From: Thiotrichaceae bacterium
Lineage (GTDB): Bacteria > Pseudomonadota > Gammaproteobacteria > Thiotrichales > Thiotrichaceae
Assembly (NCBI GenBank): GCA_027008885.1
Contig: JALVDQ010000267.1
Span: 1 to 9,869 of the forward strand
Direction: 5' to 3'
Length of the DNA stretch: 9,869 bases
Made by a program: the position numbers and the translations under genes. Under the pieces are notes generated by a model. The model saw only the letters and a program-made list of their open reading frames with translations. It was not told where the DNA came from and did no database searches. Shown here piece after piece: positions 1 through 6,772 of this stretch (its first letter is position 1; every line of letters begins with the position of its first letter).

Positions 1-729
1 CAGATTTAACAGGGCGCGTTGACCTGCTTCTTTTTCATCTGCGGCGACGATCTTTGCCTTGTGCTGACATGAGCGATAGATCGCATAAGCAAGTGCTTCG
101 GGGTCGCGTTTCAGCAGTTTCTCCATGTTTTCATCAAGCCAGTGGATAAATTCAATGTCATTGATATAGCCATATTTGATGACTTCTGCAATGCCCGCGC
201 TTAACTGGCGATCATCCAGAGTGTTGAGCGTTTCGGTATCAATAATGACGCATTGTGGCTGATGAAAGGCGCCTATCATGTTTTTGCCCAGGGGATGATT
301 TACGCCTGTCTTGCCACCCACCGATGAGTCAACCATGGAGAGCAGGGTGGTGGGTATCTGGATGAAATTTATGCCACGTTGATAAGTTGCTGCGGCAAAG
401 CCTGACATATCTCCGACAACGCCGCCACCCAGGGCAAGCAGGGTGGTTTTTCTGTCACAGTGAGCTTGCAGCATTTCAGTGTAGATTTGTTCCAGCACCT
501 GTAAATTTTTGTATTTTTCACCATCCGGAAGAATGATGTCGGTATTGCTTTTTTCCAGAACCAATTGATGAGCCTTTTCAAGGTAAAGAGGGGCGACTGT
601 TGTATTGGAGACTGTAACTGTTGTCTTCCCCTGTATGAAAGGCTTGAGAATATCGCTCTGCTGAATCAGACCGCTACCAATATAAATTGGATAACTGCGA
701 TGACCAAGATCGACCTGTAGCATTTTCAT
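1..729 (-). CDS. aroB: 3-dehydroquinate synthase, 5'-partial gene fragment (C-terminal third outside window)
   Basis: AroB converts DAHP to 3-dehydroquinate, step two of the shikimate pathway, in the cytoplasm using NAD+ and a divalent metal. I translated the minus strand from position 729 and found an open frame of 243 codons to the window edge, against a usual family length of about 360. Visible family signatures are the N-terminal [14 protein letters not shown] (residues 8-21), the nucleotide-binding GGGVVGDM (101-108), [17 protein letters not shown] with D134 and K140, LGKNMIGAF (147-155), and [10 protein letters not shown], whose E182 matches the family's metal-binding glutamate. The frame ends in GQRALLNL, just before the expected metal-binding HTFGH segment. 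The start ATG (729-727) overlaps the aroK stop as ATGA, which suggests translational coupling; a second ATG two codons on (723-721) is a possible alternative start. No frameshift is seen. Identity is certain; only the end is missing. Confidence 0.96.
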   Translation of the reverse strand, partial: MKMLQVDLGHRSYPIYIGSGLIQQSDILKPFIQGKTTVTVSNTTVAPLYLEKAHQLVLEKSNTDIILPDGEKYKNLQVLEQIYTEMLQAHCDRKTTLLALGGGVVGDMSGFAAATYQRGINFIQIPTTLLSMVDSSVGGKTGVNHPLGKNMIGAFHQPQCVIIDTETLNTLDDRQLSAGIAEVIKYGYINDIEFIHWLDENMEKLLKRDPEALAYAIYRSCQHKAKIVAADEKEAGQRALLNL

Positions 730-1253
730 AAAGCGAGCTTCCTTTTGAGTGTTTCTTTAACTTTTCTCACAACCACATTAACTTTTTGCTTGCCTGTCAT
801 AATCACGGTATCAGCGACTTCCAGGTAATATGGCTCCCTGTCATCAAGCAATTTTCTCAAGGTGTTGATGGGGTTTCTGGTTTGCATCAGGGGGCGGCTT
901 TTATCATAGCGAATACGCGAATAAAGTAAATCAGCACTGGTGCGAAGGTAGACGACATGCCCACCTTTTTGCATATTTTTACGATTGTTTTCACGCAGTA
1001 CACAGCCGCCACCGGTTGCAAGTACAATGTCTTCCATCTGGCAAAGTTCTGCTATGACCTGCTCTTCACGATCCCTGAAACCCTGTTCTCCCTCGATTTC
1101 AAAAATGGTCGATATATCAACACCTGTACGCTCTTCAATGACGCGATCTGAATCATAAAAGTCTTTTTTCAGGTGTCGCGCAAGATTTTTTCCAATGGTT
1201 GATTTTCCCGCACCCATTAAACCAACCAGTATGATATTTTCTTTTCTCTCCAT
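726..1253 (-). CDS. aroK: Shikimate kinase
   Basis: Shikimate kinase phosphorylates shikimate at the 3-hydroxyl with ATP, step five of the chorismate pathway, in the cytoplasm. The 175-residue length is normal. Seen in the sequence: Walker [10 protein letters not shown] (11-19), the DSD motif with D36 for shikimate binding, FRDRE (59-63) with R60 for the substrate carboxylate, the GGG turn (81-83), the lid segment KSRPLM with R120, and the C-terminal DDREPYY with R139. These are the family's hallmark residues and all are present. The start ATG has only a weak CGGA Shine-Dalgarno a few bases upstream, but it places the Walker A motif at the usual distance from the N terminus. The stop overlaps the aroB start (ATGA). 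A 110-bp gap with a terminator separates it from pilQ, so expression may depend on read-through or on a local promoter. It could be named aroK or aroL on similarity; the position next to pilQ and aroB favours aroK. Confidence 0.97.
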   Translation of the reverse strand: MERKENIILVGLMGAGKSTIGKNLARHLKKDFYDSDRVIEERTGVDISTIFEIEGEQGFRDREEQVIAELCQMEDIVLATGGGCVLRENNRKNMQKGGHVVYLRTSADLLYSRIRYDKSRPLMQTRNPINTLRKLLDDREPYYLEVADTVIMTGKQKVNVVVRKVKETLKRKLAL

Positions 1254-1276
1254 ATTCCGTTTATGCCAGTTGCATG

Positions 1277-1305
1277 ATTAGGAATCAAGAAATTACTTTA
1301 AGCAA
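1277..1305 (-). promoter_or_regulatory. Possible weak sigma-70 promoter for aroK-aroB
   Basis: Read on the minus strand, TTGCTT (1305-1300) and CCTAAT (1282-1277) are separated by 17 bases. They match the sigma-70 boxes at 3 of 6 and 4 of 6 positions. The site lies just after the terminator and before aroK, where a promoter would be useful. The match is poor and could arise by chance in AT-rich DNA. Confidence 0.22.
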
Positions 1306-1308
1306 AAC

Positions 1309-1339
1309 AAAAAAAGACCGGATAAGCCGGTCTTTTTTT
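1309..1339 (-). terminator. Strong rho-independent terminator between pilQ and aroK
   Basis: The sequence is a perfect 13-bp inverted repeat, AAAAAAAGACCGG and its complement, around a 5-base loop (1322-1326). On the minus strand the GC stem GACCGG/CCGGTC is followed directly by seven T residues; the A run on the other side makes it symmetric. It begins 24 bases after the pilQ stop codon (TAG at 1366-1364), so it should end most pilMNOPQ transcripts. Both flanking genes are on the same strand, so it would also reduce read-through into aroK-aroB. Confidence 0.9.
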
Positions 1340-1363
1340 GTGATTCAGGATGAGGAGTTGAAT

Positions 1364-3517
1364 CTATTTTAATATCTTTGGTGTAACAAAGATTAACAAT
1401 TCACGTTTGACGTTTTTCTTTGCGGTCTTTTTGAAAATATTACCAATAACGGGTAAATCTCCCAGCATCGGTACTTTTCTTACGTCATTACTCTTGGTTT
1501 CTTCATGTACGCCACCAAGTACCACGGTTTGACCATTATCCACCAGTACCTGCGTTGTTACATTGCGTGTATCAATGATGGGGATACTGTTGCCTCTGGC
1601 ACTTTGGTAATACTTGTTGATTTCATCCTGTCTTACCAGCAAGTCCATGACGATATGTTCATCTGGAGTGATCTGGGGTGTTACTTCCAGTCCCAGAACA
1701 GCTTTCTTGAAGGCAATTGTAGTGCCTCCACTCAGGCTTTCTATTTCATAAGGTACTTCAACACCTTTTTCTATGACTGCCTTTCTCTTGTCTGCAGTGA
1801 CAACTCGTGGTGATGAAATAACCTCACCCTTGTTTTCAGCTTGCAGAGCTGATAATTCAAGATCGAGTAAATAATCTTTACTTAACAATGAAAATGCCAG
1901 GCTTCCTGCTGCCGCAGCTACAGGCATATTGATACTCAAACGATCATTTACGCTTGGAACACCAACAGTTTTTGAGCCTCCGATGAGATCATTGACCATT
2001 GAGTCGGTGGCACCGATTCCACCTGAGAAGCCACCTTTGCCTGCAATTTTTGTGGCTCCAAAGCGTGCGCCCAGTTCTTTTCCAAATTCGTCTGTTGCGT
2101 AAACGATGCGTGATTCAATTGAAACCTGTCTAACCGGAACATCAAGCGTTTTAACCAGAGCGCGTATGTCATTGACTCGTGATGCCATATCTTGCACAAG
2201 CAGGGTGTTTGTTCTGGCATCAACAGAGATACTGCCCCGCTTGGACATTAATGAAGCGGCTTTTTTACCCTTGCCTGCTGCCTGAATCAGTTTTAACAGG
2301 TCACCTGCTTTGGCATAGTTAACCGTGATGTATTCGGTAATTAGCGGTTCAAGTTCCTGCTTGCGTTTCATTGCCTGTAGTTCATGCTGTTCCTTGGCTG
2401 CCAGTTCTGAGGCAGGAGCTACCCAGATGACATTGCCATTATTACGCATTGCCAGCCCTTTGGATTCCAGCACAATATCCAGAGCCTGATCCCAGGGAAC
2501 ATCTTTTAAACGCAGGGTAATATTGCCTTCAACGGTATCACTAACCACAATGTTCTTGTTGGTAAAATCTGCCAATAATTGCAATACCGAACGTACTTCA
2601 ATATCCTGGAAGTTTAGTGACAGTTTTTTACCTTTGTAGTGTTTTTTCTTGTTGATTGGATTGACCACCACCTTGCGTTTCAGTTTTTTCATGGTGACAA
2701 TAAACTGTTTGCCATTACGTTCGGTTGTATATGTGAAACCGGCATTTGCCAAAATCCTGATTTGAACATCCTTGCCTCTTCGAGCAATGTCCAAAAATGA
2801 TACTGGCGTGGCAAAATCAAGTACATCTATGCGTTTTTTCGGCTGTCTTACTGTCGCATTTTTTATATCCAGTACAACCACGTTACCAACTTTTCGTGCT
2901 TCTACTTTAGTTGCCGCAGAAGGAAGATTGATAATGGCTCGCCCTGCGCCATTTTGGGTTCGTCTGAAATCAATCTGCCCCAGTTGTCCACCATACCTGT
3001 TTGCTGCGGGTCTGTATCTTGCTGGCTGATAGCCGGGACGCTGAACATAGTTACTGGCTACTGCCTGGCGTTTAACGCTTGTGTGTCTTGCCCTGTGGTT
3101 TGCTACTCGGGGACGCGAAGCAGATGCATTATTATCTTCAAACGTCAAAATAACGTCATTTCCCTGAACTCTTGTGGTATAGCGCGTAATTTTTTTCAGG
3201 GAAACCATAACACGCAGCTTTTTGGCGCCGCTTGCAATCTTGATTCCTTTGACTGATCTGCTGTTGAGCTGTTTACTGCGTTTACCCATACTGGTAACGG
3301 CATCAGAAAAATCGAGAACAATATTAGCAGGCTGTTTCATTATAAAGCTTTTTGGCATATTAACCTTACTATCAAAATGTAGCCGTAATATTGATTTTCC
3401 GGATGCCTGAATCGCAGAATCAACGTTCTGCAAGCGGGCTGTTGCATACGCGCTACTGGTTGCAAGCAATAATGCTGGCAAACTAAGCGCCAGTAATGTG
3501 CGAGAAATAGTCTTCAT
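1364..3517 (-). CDS. pilQ: Type IV pilus secretin PilQ
   Basis: PilQ forms the outer-membrane ring through which the type IV pilus is extruded and retracted. The 717 residues are close to the usual length of about 700. Seen: a signal peptide (1-25, cleavage predicted after AYA), a first AMIN domain (about 43-126), a basic low-complexity linker rich in R, Q and Y (about 127-180), a second AMIN domain (about 182-277), an N0/STN domain (about 299-365, LSLNFQDIEVRSVLQLLADF), an N1 secretin domain (about 390-455), and the secretin barrel (about 462-717) with the signature VPMLGDLPVIGNIF near the end. AMIN domains in this family bind peptidoglycan, and N0 contacts PilP. The start ATG has AGG about 11 bases upstream. 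Unlike the packed pilM-P genes, pilQ is preceded by a 153-bp structured gap and may have separate control of its level. No lesion is seen. Confidence 0.98.
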   Translation of the reverse strand: MKTISRTLLALSLPALLLATSSAYATARLQNVDSAIQASGKSILRLHFDSKVNMPKSFIMKQPANIVLDFSDAVTSMGKRSKQLNSRSVKGIKIASGAKKLRVMVSLKKITRYTTRVQGNDVILTFEDNNASASRPRVANHRARHTSVKRQAVASNYVQRPGYQPARYRPAANRYGGQLGQIDFRRTQNGAGRAIINLPSAATKVEARKVGNVVVLDIKNATVRQPKKRIDVLDFATPVSFLDIARRGKDVQIRILANAGFTYTTERNGKQFIVTMKKLKRKVVVNPINKKKHYKGKKLSLNFQDIEVRSVLQLLADFTNKNIVVSDTVEGNITLRLKDVPWDQALDIVLESKGLAMRNNGNVIWVAPASELAAKEQHELQAMKRKQELEPLITEYITVNYAKAGDLLKLIQAAGKGKKAASLMSKRGSISVDARTNTLLVQDMASRVNDIRALVKTLDVPVRQVSIESRIVYATDEFGKELGARFGATKIAGKGGFSGGIGATDSMVNDLIGGSKTVGVPSVNDRLSINMPVAAAAGSLAFSLLSKDYLLDLELSALQAENKGEVISSPRVVTADKRKAVIEKGVEVPYEIESLSGGTTIAFKKAVLGLEVTPQITPDEHIVMDLLVRQDEINKYYQSARGNSIPIIDTRNVTTQVLVDNGQTVVLGGVHEETKSNDVRKVPMLGDLPVIGNIFKKTAKKNVKRELLIFVTPKILK

Positions 3518-3554
3518 GTTAATAACCTACTAATTTATTTTAATTTTTATTTTC

Positions 3555-3560
3555 ATTATA
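3555..3560 (-). promoter_or_regulatory. Perfect -10 hexamer upstream of pilQ, possible internal promoter
   Basis: Minus-strand TATAAT lies 37 bases before the pilQ start codon in a very AT-rich leader. No convincing -35 box is present at 16 to 18 bases spacing (CAGGTT at 17). It could give pilQ its own transcript, but a lone -10 in AT-rich DNA is weak evidence. Confidence 0.25.
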
Positions 3561-3580
3561 TTTTTTAACATCATGCGAAC

Positions 3581-3664
3581 CTGCGACTCACTGATTCAGA
3601 ACCTGTCTGGAAATATGAGTCGTAGCGAGGGATAGCTGATTTGAGCTATTTCCAGACTGGTTCT
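3581..3664 (-). other. Structured pilP-pilQ intergenic element with two overlapping inverted repeats
   Basis: Two inverted repeats interleave here. The long one pairs 3598-3615 with 3647-3664: 18 positions with a single mismatch (T at 3604 facing T at 3658) and a 31-base loop. The second pairs 3581-3590 with 3616-3625: 10 positions, nine Watson-Crick pairs and one that is G-T on the plus strand. Its 3616-3625 arm lies inside the loop of the first. In the mRNA the 5' arm of the long stem starts six bases after the pilP stop codon. No U tract follows, so it does not look like a standard terminator. Possible roles, all inferred, are a processing or stability element setting the pilMNOP to pilQ ratio, a switch between folds, or a cruciform in DNA. 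Confidence 0.7.
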
Positions 3665-3670
3665 CAGATT

Positions 3671-4240
3671 TTAATCTTCTTCCTGGGAAAGCTCTATTGA
3701 AATATCTCTTTCTTTATAGCCACCCAGACCATTGGGTACGGTTTCTTTCAATTGCATGGAGGCATCTGTTATAGAAATGATCTTTCCATAATTTTGTCCC
3801 ATGTAATTACCCGTTTTTACACTTTGGATCGCACCATCAGGTATTTTAATCAAAGCCCAAAGTTTTTTATCTTTCTCAACTGTACCAACCATTTTAAGGC
3901 TATCTAGCGGAAAGCCTTCGAGAAATTCAGGAACTCTGGTGGTATCAAGCACTACACCGCTATCAATAACCTTTCTGGTATCTGTTTCCGGGGTTAGCAT
4001 CGCTACATCAAATGGATCTTTTTCATGCTCGGGATAGACATATCTTAAATATGGCTTAACCTCGGGTATTGGAGGAATCGGAGCGGCTGGCTTTGCTCTT
4101 TCTGTTGCAAAGTATTCATCCAGATCTTCAATTGAGCCGTCATTACAACCTGAAAGCAAAGACAATATCCCCAGTAAACACAGAGACAGACTGGCTTTTT
4201 TGTATAAAGGTGTTATTTTGATTAACTTGTCTTGTTTCAC
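3671..4240 (-). CDS. pilP: Type IV pilus alignment lipoprotein PilP
   Basis: PilP is a periplasmic lipoprotein that links the PilN-PilO pair in the inner membrane to the N0 domain of PilQ. The 189 residues are near the usual length. Seen: a basic N terminus, a hydrophobic stretch (16-31) and the lipobox LSGC with C32 as the lipidated cysteine, followed by N33 and D34. A polar residue after the cysteine fits retention in the inner membrane, as reported for PilP, although N is a weaker signal than D. A flexible proline-rich linker follows, then YLRYVYPEHEKDPFD, which resembles the conserved PilQ-side segment, and the C-terminal beta domain (about 100-185) with LDSLKMVGTV and WALIKIPDG. The start codon is GTG (4240-4238), overlapping the pilO stop as GTGA; GGGGGA just upstream serves as Shine-Dalgarno. 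No in-frame ATG lies upstream of the lipoprotein signal. Confidence 0.95.
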   Translation of the reverse strand: MKQDKLIKITPLYKKASLSLCLLGILSLLSGCNDGSIEDLDEYFATERAKPAAPIPPIPEVKPYLRYVYPEHEKDPFDVAMLTPETDTRKVIDSGVVLDTTRVPEFLEGFPLDSLKMVGTVEKDKKLWALIKIPDGAIQSVKTGNYMGQNYGKIISITDASMQLKETVPNGLGGYKERDISIELSQEED

Positions 4241-4893
4241 CCTTCGTCCCCCTCAGATGCATCATCTTCATTTAAATAGCGATATGTTTTTATGGTAGCC
4301 TCAAGAGATAAACGTGATACAGCAGGCTGTCCACCGTTTACAGATTTGTTTTTCTTCTTGCTTTTGTCTTTCTGTACAGGCTCAAGATGTATATCATTAA
4401 TTGTAACGATTCTTGGCAAGGCGGATAAATCACTTACAAAGCCTGCTAACTGGTTATAGCTGCCTTTTGCCTTTAACTCTATTGGTTTCTCGGCAAAAAA
4501 TTCCTTTTGGATTTCTGGTTTTGGCTTAAACAGTTCAATTTCCAAACCATTGCTCAAACCTTTTTCTGAAATATCCAGAATTAGCCCTGGTATTTCAGTA
4601 TCACTTGGCAACTGGTCTTTTAATGCACCGAAAGAAGCCTGCATTTCTGCCAGCTGAGCCTTGTATGCGGGTAGCTGATTTGCACGCGCCTGTTTCTTTT
4701 CATAAATTTTGCGTTTTTCCAGCTCTTCATCCTGTACCTGTTTAAGGGTTTCCATCTGGTCAACAATTACCAGTTTGTAACCTGCAAACAGAGTCAAGCC
4801 AAAAACTACTGCAATTGCGCCTATTTTGATTGGTAAGGAAACATTTGCCGGATCATTGAGAAGATTATTAATTTCTTGCGTATCAATTGCCAT
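4237..4893 (-). CDS. pilO: Type IV pilus inner-membrane alignment protein PilO
   Basis: PilO pairs with PilN in the inner membrane and contacts PilP, forming the periplasmic arm of the alignment complex that couples the motor platform to the secretin. The 218 residues are typical. Seen: a short cytoplasmic N terminus, one transmembrane helix (about 20-45, LPIKIGAIAVVFGLTLFAGY), a coiled-coil-like helix rich in K, E and Q (about 50-95), and a C-terminal alpha/beta region (about 100-210) with the family's LILDISEKGLSNGLEIELFKP and GSYNQLAGFVSDLSALPRIV. A lysine-rich loop (KDKSKKKNK, about 174-182) interrupts the last part. The start has a good Shine-Dalgarno, AGGAG, eight or nine bases upstream; only two bases separate it from the pilN stop. 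The stop overlaps the pilP start, so translation is probably coupled. Confidence 0.95.
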   Translation of the reverse strand: MAIDTQEINNLLNDPANVSLPIKIGAIAVVFGLTLFAGYKLVIVDQMETLKQVQDEELEKRKIYEKKQARANQLPAYKAQLAEMQASFGALKDQLPSDTEIPGLILDISEKGLSNGLEIELFKPKPEIQKEFFAEKPIELKAKGSYNQLAGFVSDLSALPRIVTINDIHLEPVQKDKSKKKNKSVNGGQPAVSRLSLEATIKTYRYLNEDDASEGDEG

Positions 4894-4895
4894 TA

Positions 4896-5462
4896 TTACT
4901 TCTCCTCATCTCTACTGGACTTTAAAAGTTGCGTTACATTAAGACTAAAATAACGTAAACGGTTATTATTGTTTTTAGAATCAACTTTAATCGTGTTTAG
5001 ATCAGATGAACTCAACCATGGAGAGGCATTCAGCCTGTTCATATAACTTGATACACGCGCACTTGATTCTGCCTTTCCCTCAAGTTTGATTTTATTCTGT
5101 TTTTGCCTAAGCTGGGTAAGATACAAACCCTTGGGCAGGGCGTTTACCATTTCATCAAACAGGTGGACAATGCCAGGGCGTGTTGACTGAAGCCGTTCAA
5201 TGACCGCAATTCTGTCAAGCAAGGCTTTTCTGTTAGCATCCAGTGTTTTTATCTCTTTAATAGCAACATCCAGACGTTTTATTTCTGCCTGAATATAGTC
5301 GTTCCTCTGTTTCTGATAAGATATGCGACCTTCCATATAGGTATAGCCAGCACCGACAACCATAACCCCCAGGGCAACGGCAGCCACAATAGACATGACA
5401 AATTGCTGTTGACTCTTTTTGCGAGCCTCTTCACGCCAGGGTAGTAAGTTAATTCCCGCCAT
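4896..5462 (-). CDS. pilN: Type IV pilus inner-membrane alignment protein PilN
   Basis: PilN anchors cytoplasmic PilM to the membrane and forms a heterodimer with PilO. The N-terminal INLLPWREE (residues 4-12) is the conserved tail that inserts into PilM. A single transmembrane helix follows (about 21-43, FVMSIVAAVALGVMVVGAGY), then a coiled coil (about 45-95) and a small periplasmic alpha/beta domain (about 100-180) with FDEMVNALPKGLYLTQL and the KLEGKAESSARVSSYMNRL segment. The 188 residues match the family. The start ATG shares one base with the pilM stop (TAATG), and it sits right at the conserved tail, so the start is secure. No irregularity is seen. Confidence 0.96.
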   Translation of the reverse strand: MAGINLLPWREEARKKSQQQFVMSIVAAVALGVMVVGAGYTYMEGRISYQKQRNDYIQAEIKRLDVAIKEIKTLDANRKALLDRIAVIERLQSTRPGIVHLFDEMVNALPKGLYLTQLRQKQNKIKLEGKAESSARVSSYMNRLNASPWLSSSDLNTIKVDSKNNNNRLRYFSLNVTQLLKSSRDEEK

Positions 5463-6514
5463 TATTGAAATCCTCTTAAAGCTAATCCAGCAGGAACAAG
5501 CATTGCTGGAATGTCACTGGTAAAACGAGCAGGGTTGACTTTTGAGTGCAGTACAACATTTGCAAAAGGATTTGCCAGTGCTGTTGGAATCCCGATAACT
5601 TCCTGAATTTGCTCGTCTATACCTGGAATACTGGCACAACCGCCTGATAGAAGAACCTTGTCTACTTTTTCTTTCTGCGTAGAGGCATAATAGAATTGCA
5701 GAAAACGCTGTACCTGACGTACCATGTTTTCCCTGAAAGGTTCTAAAACCTCTGGAATATATCCTTCGGGCAGATTGCCATTTTTCTTTGCCAGACCCGC
5801 TTCCGCGTATGAAAGCCCGTAGCGTTGTGAAATCTCCTGGGTGAGCTGTTTACCGCCAAAAACCTGCTCTCTGGAAAAAACAACCTTGCCGCGCTCAAAA
5901 ACATTGATGCCCGTCATAGATGCACCAAAATCTACCGCAGCAAGTACATCATGCTTGTCCATATCATCAATCATGGTTTTAAACAGCAGTTCAACCGCGT
6001 GTGATTCCAGGTCTACAATTTCAACTTCAAGTCCGGCCATTTCTGCGGCAGCAAGCCTGACTTCGACGTTTTCAGTGCGTGTACCTGCGATTAAAACATC
6101 AATCATTTCCGCAGATGTTTCCGAAGGGCCCAGAACCTCAAAATCAAAATTCACTTCTTCCATCGGATATGGAATATATTGCTCTGCTTCAAGAGAAACC
6201 TGAGCTTCCATTTCAGATGCCGGAATAGAAGCCGGAATAGTTATGATTTTATTGATAGCCATTGAGGAGGGTATACCAAGCGCGCAACGCCGACTCTTGG
6301 TACGACTGTTTTTAACAGCAAGCCGGATGGCTTCGCCGACTTTTTCTGCTTCGTTAATATCTCTTTCGCTGGTAACACCTTCGGGTAGAGAAGAAACAGC
6401 ATAACTATCAACGCGATAGTCATTCCCTTTTTTAGAAAGTTCAATAAGTTTAACAGCAGAAGAGCTGATATCTATACCAAGAAGATTGCCTTTTTTCTTT
6501 GAGAATGAAAACAC
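5462..6514 (-). CDS. pilM: Type IV pilus assembly ATPase-fold protein PilM (actin-like)
   Basis: PilM is a cytoplasmic actin-like/FtsA-like protein that binds nucleotide and the N terminus of PilN, connecting the alignment complex to the cytoplasmic motor side. The 350 residues are normal. Seen: the N-terminal phosphate-1 motif LLGIDISSSAVKLIEL (11-26, D15), the 1C-like segment EAQVSLEAEQYIPYPMEEV (about 103-121), the second phosphate motif DFGASMTGINVF (D195), and the adenosine motif LLSGGCASIPGI (S290-G292). The start is GTG (6514-6512), with AGGA about 10 bases upstream; it puts the hydrophobic core at the right place (MFSFSKKKGNLLGID). The next ATG downstream lies beyond the phosphate-1 motif and would remove it. 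It is first in the operon, facing ponA across a 258-bp promoter region. Confidence 0.97.
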   Translation of the reverse strand: MFSFSKKKGNLLGIDISSSAVKLIELSKKGNDYRVDSYAVSSLPEGVTSERDINEAEKVGEAIRLAVKNSRTKSRRCALGIPSSMAINKIITIPASIPASEMEAQVSLEAEQYIPYPMEEVNFDFEVLGPSETSAEMIDVLIAGTRTENVEVRLAAAEMAGLEVEIVDLESHAVELLFKTMIDDMDKHDVLAAVDFGASMTGINVFERGKVVFSREQVFGGKQLTQEISQRYGLSYAEAGLAKKNGNLPEGYIPEVLEPFRENMVRQVQRFLQFYYASTQKEKVDKVLLSGGCASIPGIDEQIQEVIGIPTALANPFANVVLHSKVNPARFTSDIPAMLVPAGLALRGFQ

Positions 6515-6569
6515 AAGAATCAGTCCTATTTATTGTTATTATTAATTTAAGGTTGTGTAAGGAAGCAAA

Positions 6570-6598
6570 TTGAAAAATGCTTCTCTTTTAGTTATGCT
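6570..6598 (+). promoter_or_regulatory. Candidate sigma-70 promoter for ponA (upstream option)
   Basis: TTGAAA (6570-6575) and TATGCT (6593-6598) are separated by exactly 17 bases. They match the boxes at 5 of 6 and 4 of 6 positions. Transcription would begin near 6605 and leave a leader of roughly 165 bases before ponA. It is the best-spaced pair on the plus strand in the gap. Confidence 0.4.
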
Positions 6599-6603
6599 GA
6601 TAT

Positions 6604-6630
6604 ATTATAACTCAAAAAAAGAATAGTCTA
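6604..6630 (-). promoter_or_regulatory. Candidate sigma-70 promoter for the pilMNOPQ operon
   Basis: On the minus strand a perfect TATAAT (6609-6604) is preceded by TAGACT (6630-6625; 4 of 6 to the -35 box) at 15 bases, shorter than ideal. Transcription would start near 6597, about 83 bases before the pilM GTG. It overlaps the upstream ponA candidate, so the two could exclude each other. No sigma-54 -24/-12 pair was found. Confidence 0.38.
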
Positions 6631-6705
6631 CTATCTTTCTATTATCGGCGCATACTTTGGACAGACGGTATTTTGCAGCAAGAGTCCATTTAGTAAAATA
6701 TACTA
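6623..6705. repeat. Two short related inverted repeats in the divergent promoter region
   Basis: ATAGT-ct-ACTAT (6623-6634) and TAGTA-aaata-TACTA (6691-6705) both carry TAGT/ACTA half-sites in inverted orientation. The first overlaps the candidate pilM -35 box. They might be operator half-sites, but five-base arms in AT-rich DNA are common by chance and the spacers differ in length. Confidence 0.25.
6672..6699 (+). promoter_or_regulatory. Alternative sigma-70 promoter for ponA (downstream option)
   Basis: TTTGCA (6672-6677; 4 of 6) and TAAAAT (6694-6699; 5 of 6) are 16 bases apart and would give a leader of about 67 bases. It competes with the upstream option; the sequence alone does not decide. 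The rest of the 6515-6772 gap is AT-rich and shows no gene. Confidence 0.3.
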
Positions 6706-6772
6706 ATAAATGTTAAAAAAGTGTAACGAATAATTCTAAAATCAGCCTGAAAATTAACTACAATAACCTAAT

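Noticed and set aside
369..581. Minus-strand open frame inside aroB
   Set aside because: It is in a different frame on the same strand as aroB, whose conserved NAD-binding motif lies in this stretch.
1505..3410. Several plus-strand and one alternative-frame open frames within pilQ
   Set aside because: They are shadows of a clearly coding secretin gene and show no domain, ribosome site or membrane pattern of their own.
3581..3664. Rho-independent terminator after pilP
   Set aside because: The long stem lacks a following U tract on the transcribed strand and has a 31-base loop, so it does not meet the usual pattern.
6241..6444. Small minus-strand frame starting with a hydrophobic stretch, in the pilM region
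   Set aside because: It lies wholly inside the well-supported pilM gene in another frame; the hydrophobic start looks like a coincidence of AT-rich codons.
6659..6676. Sigma-54 promoter between pilM and ponA
   Set aside because: GG and GC doublets are present, but their spacing is 14 bases instead of the required 10, and no other candidate fits.
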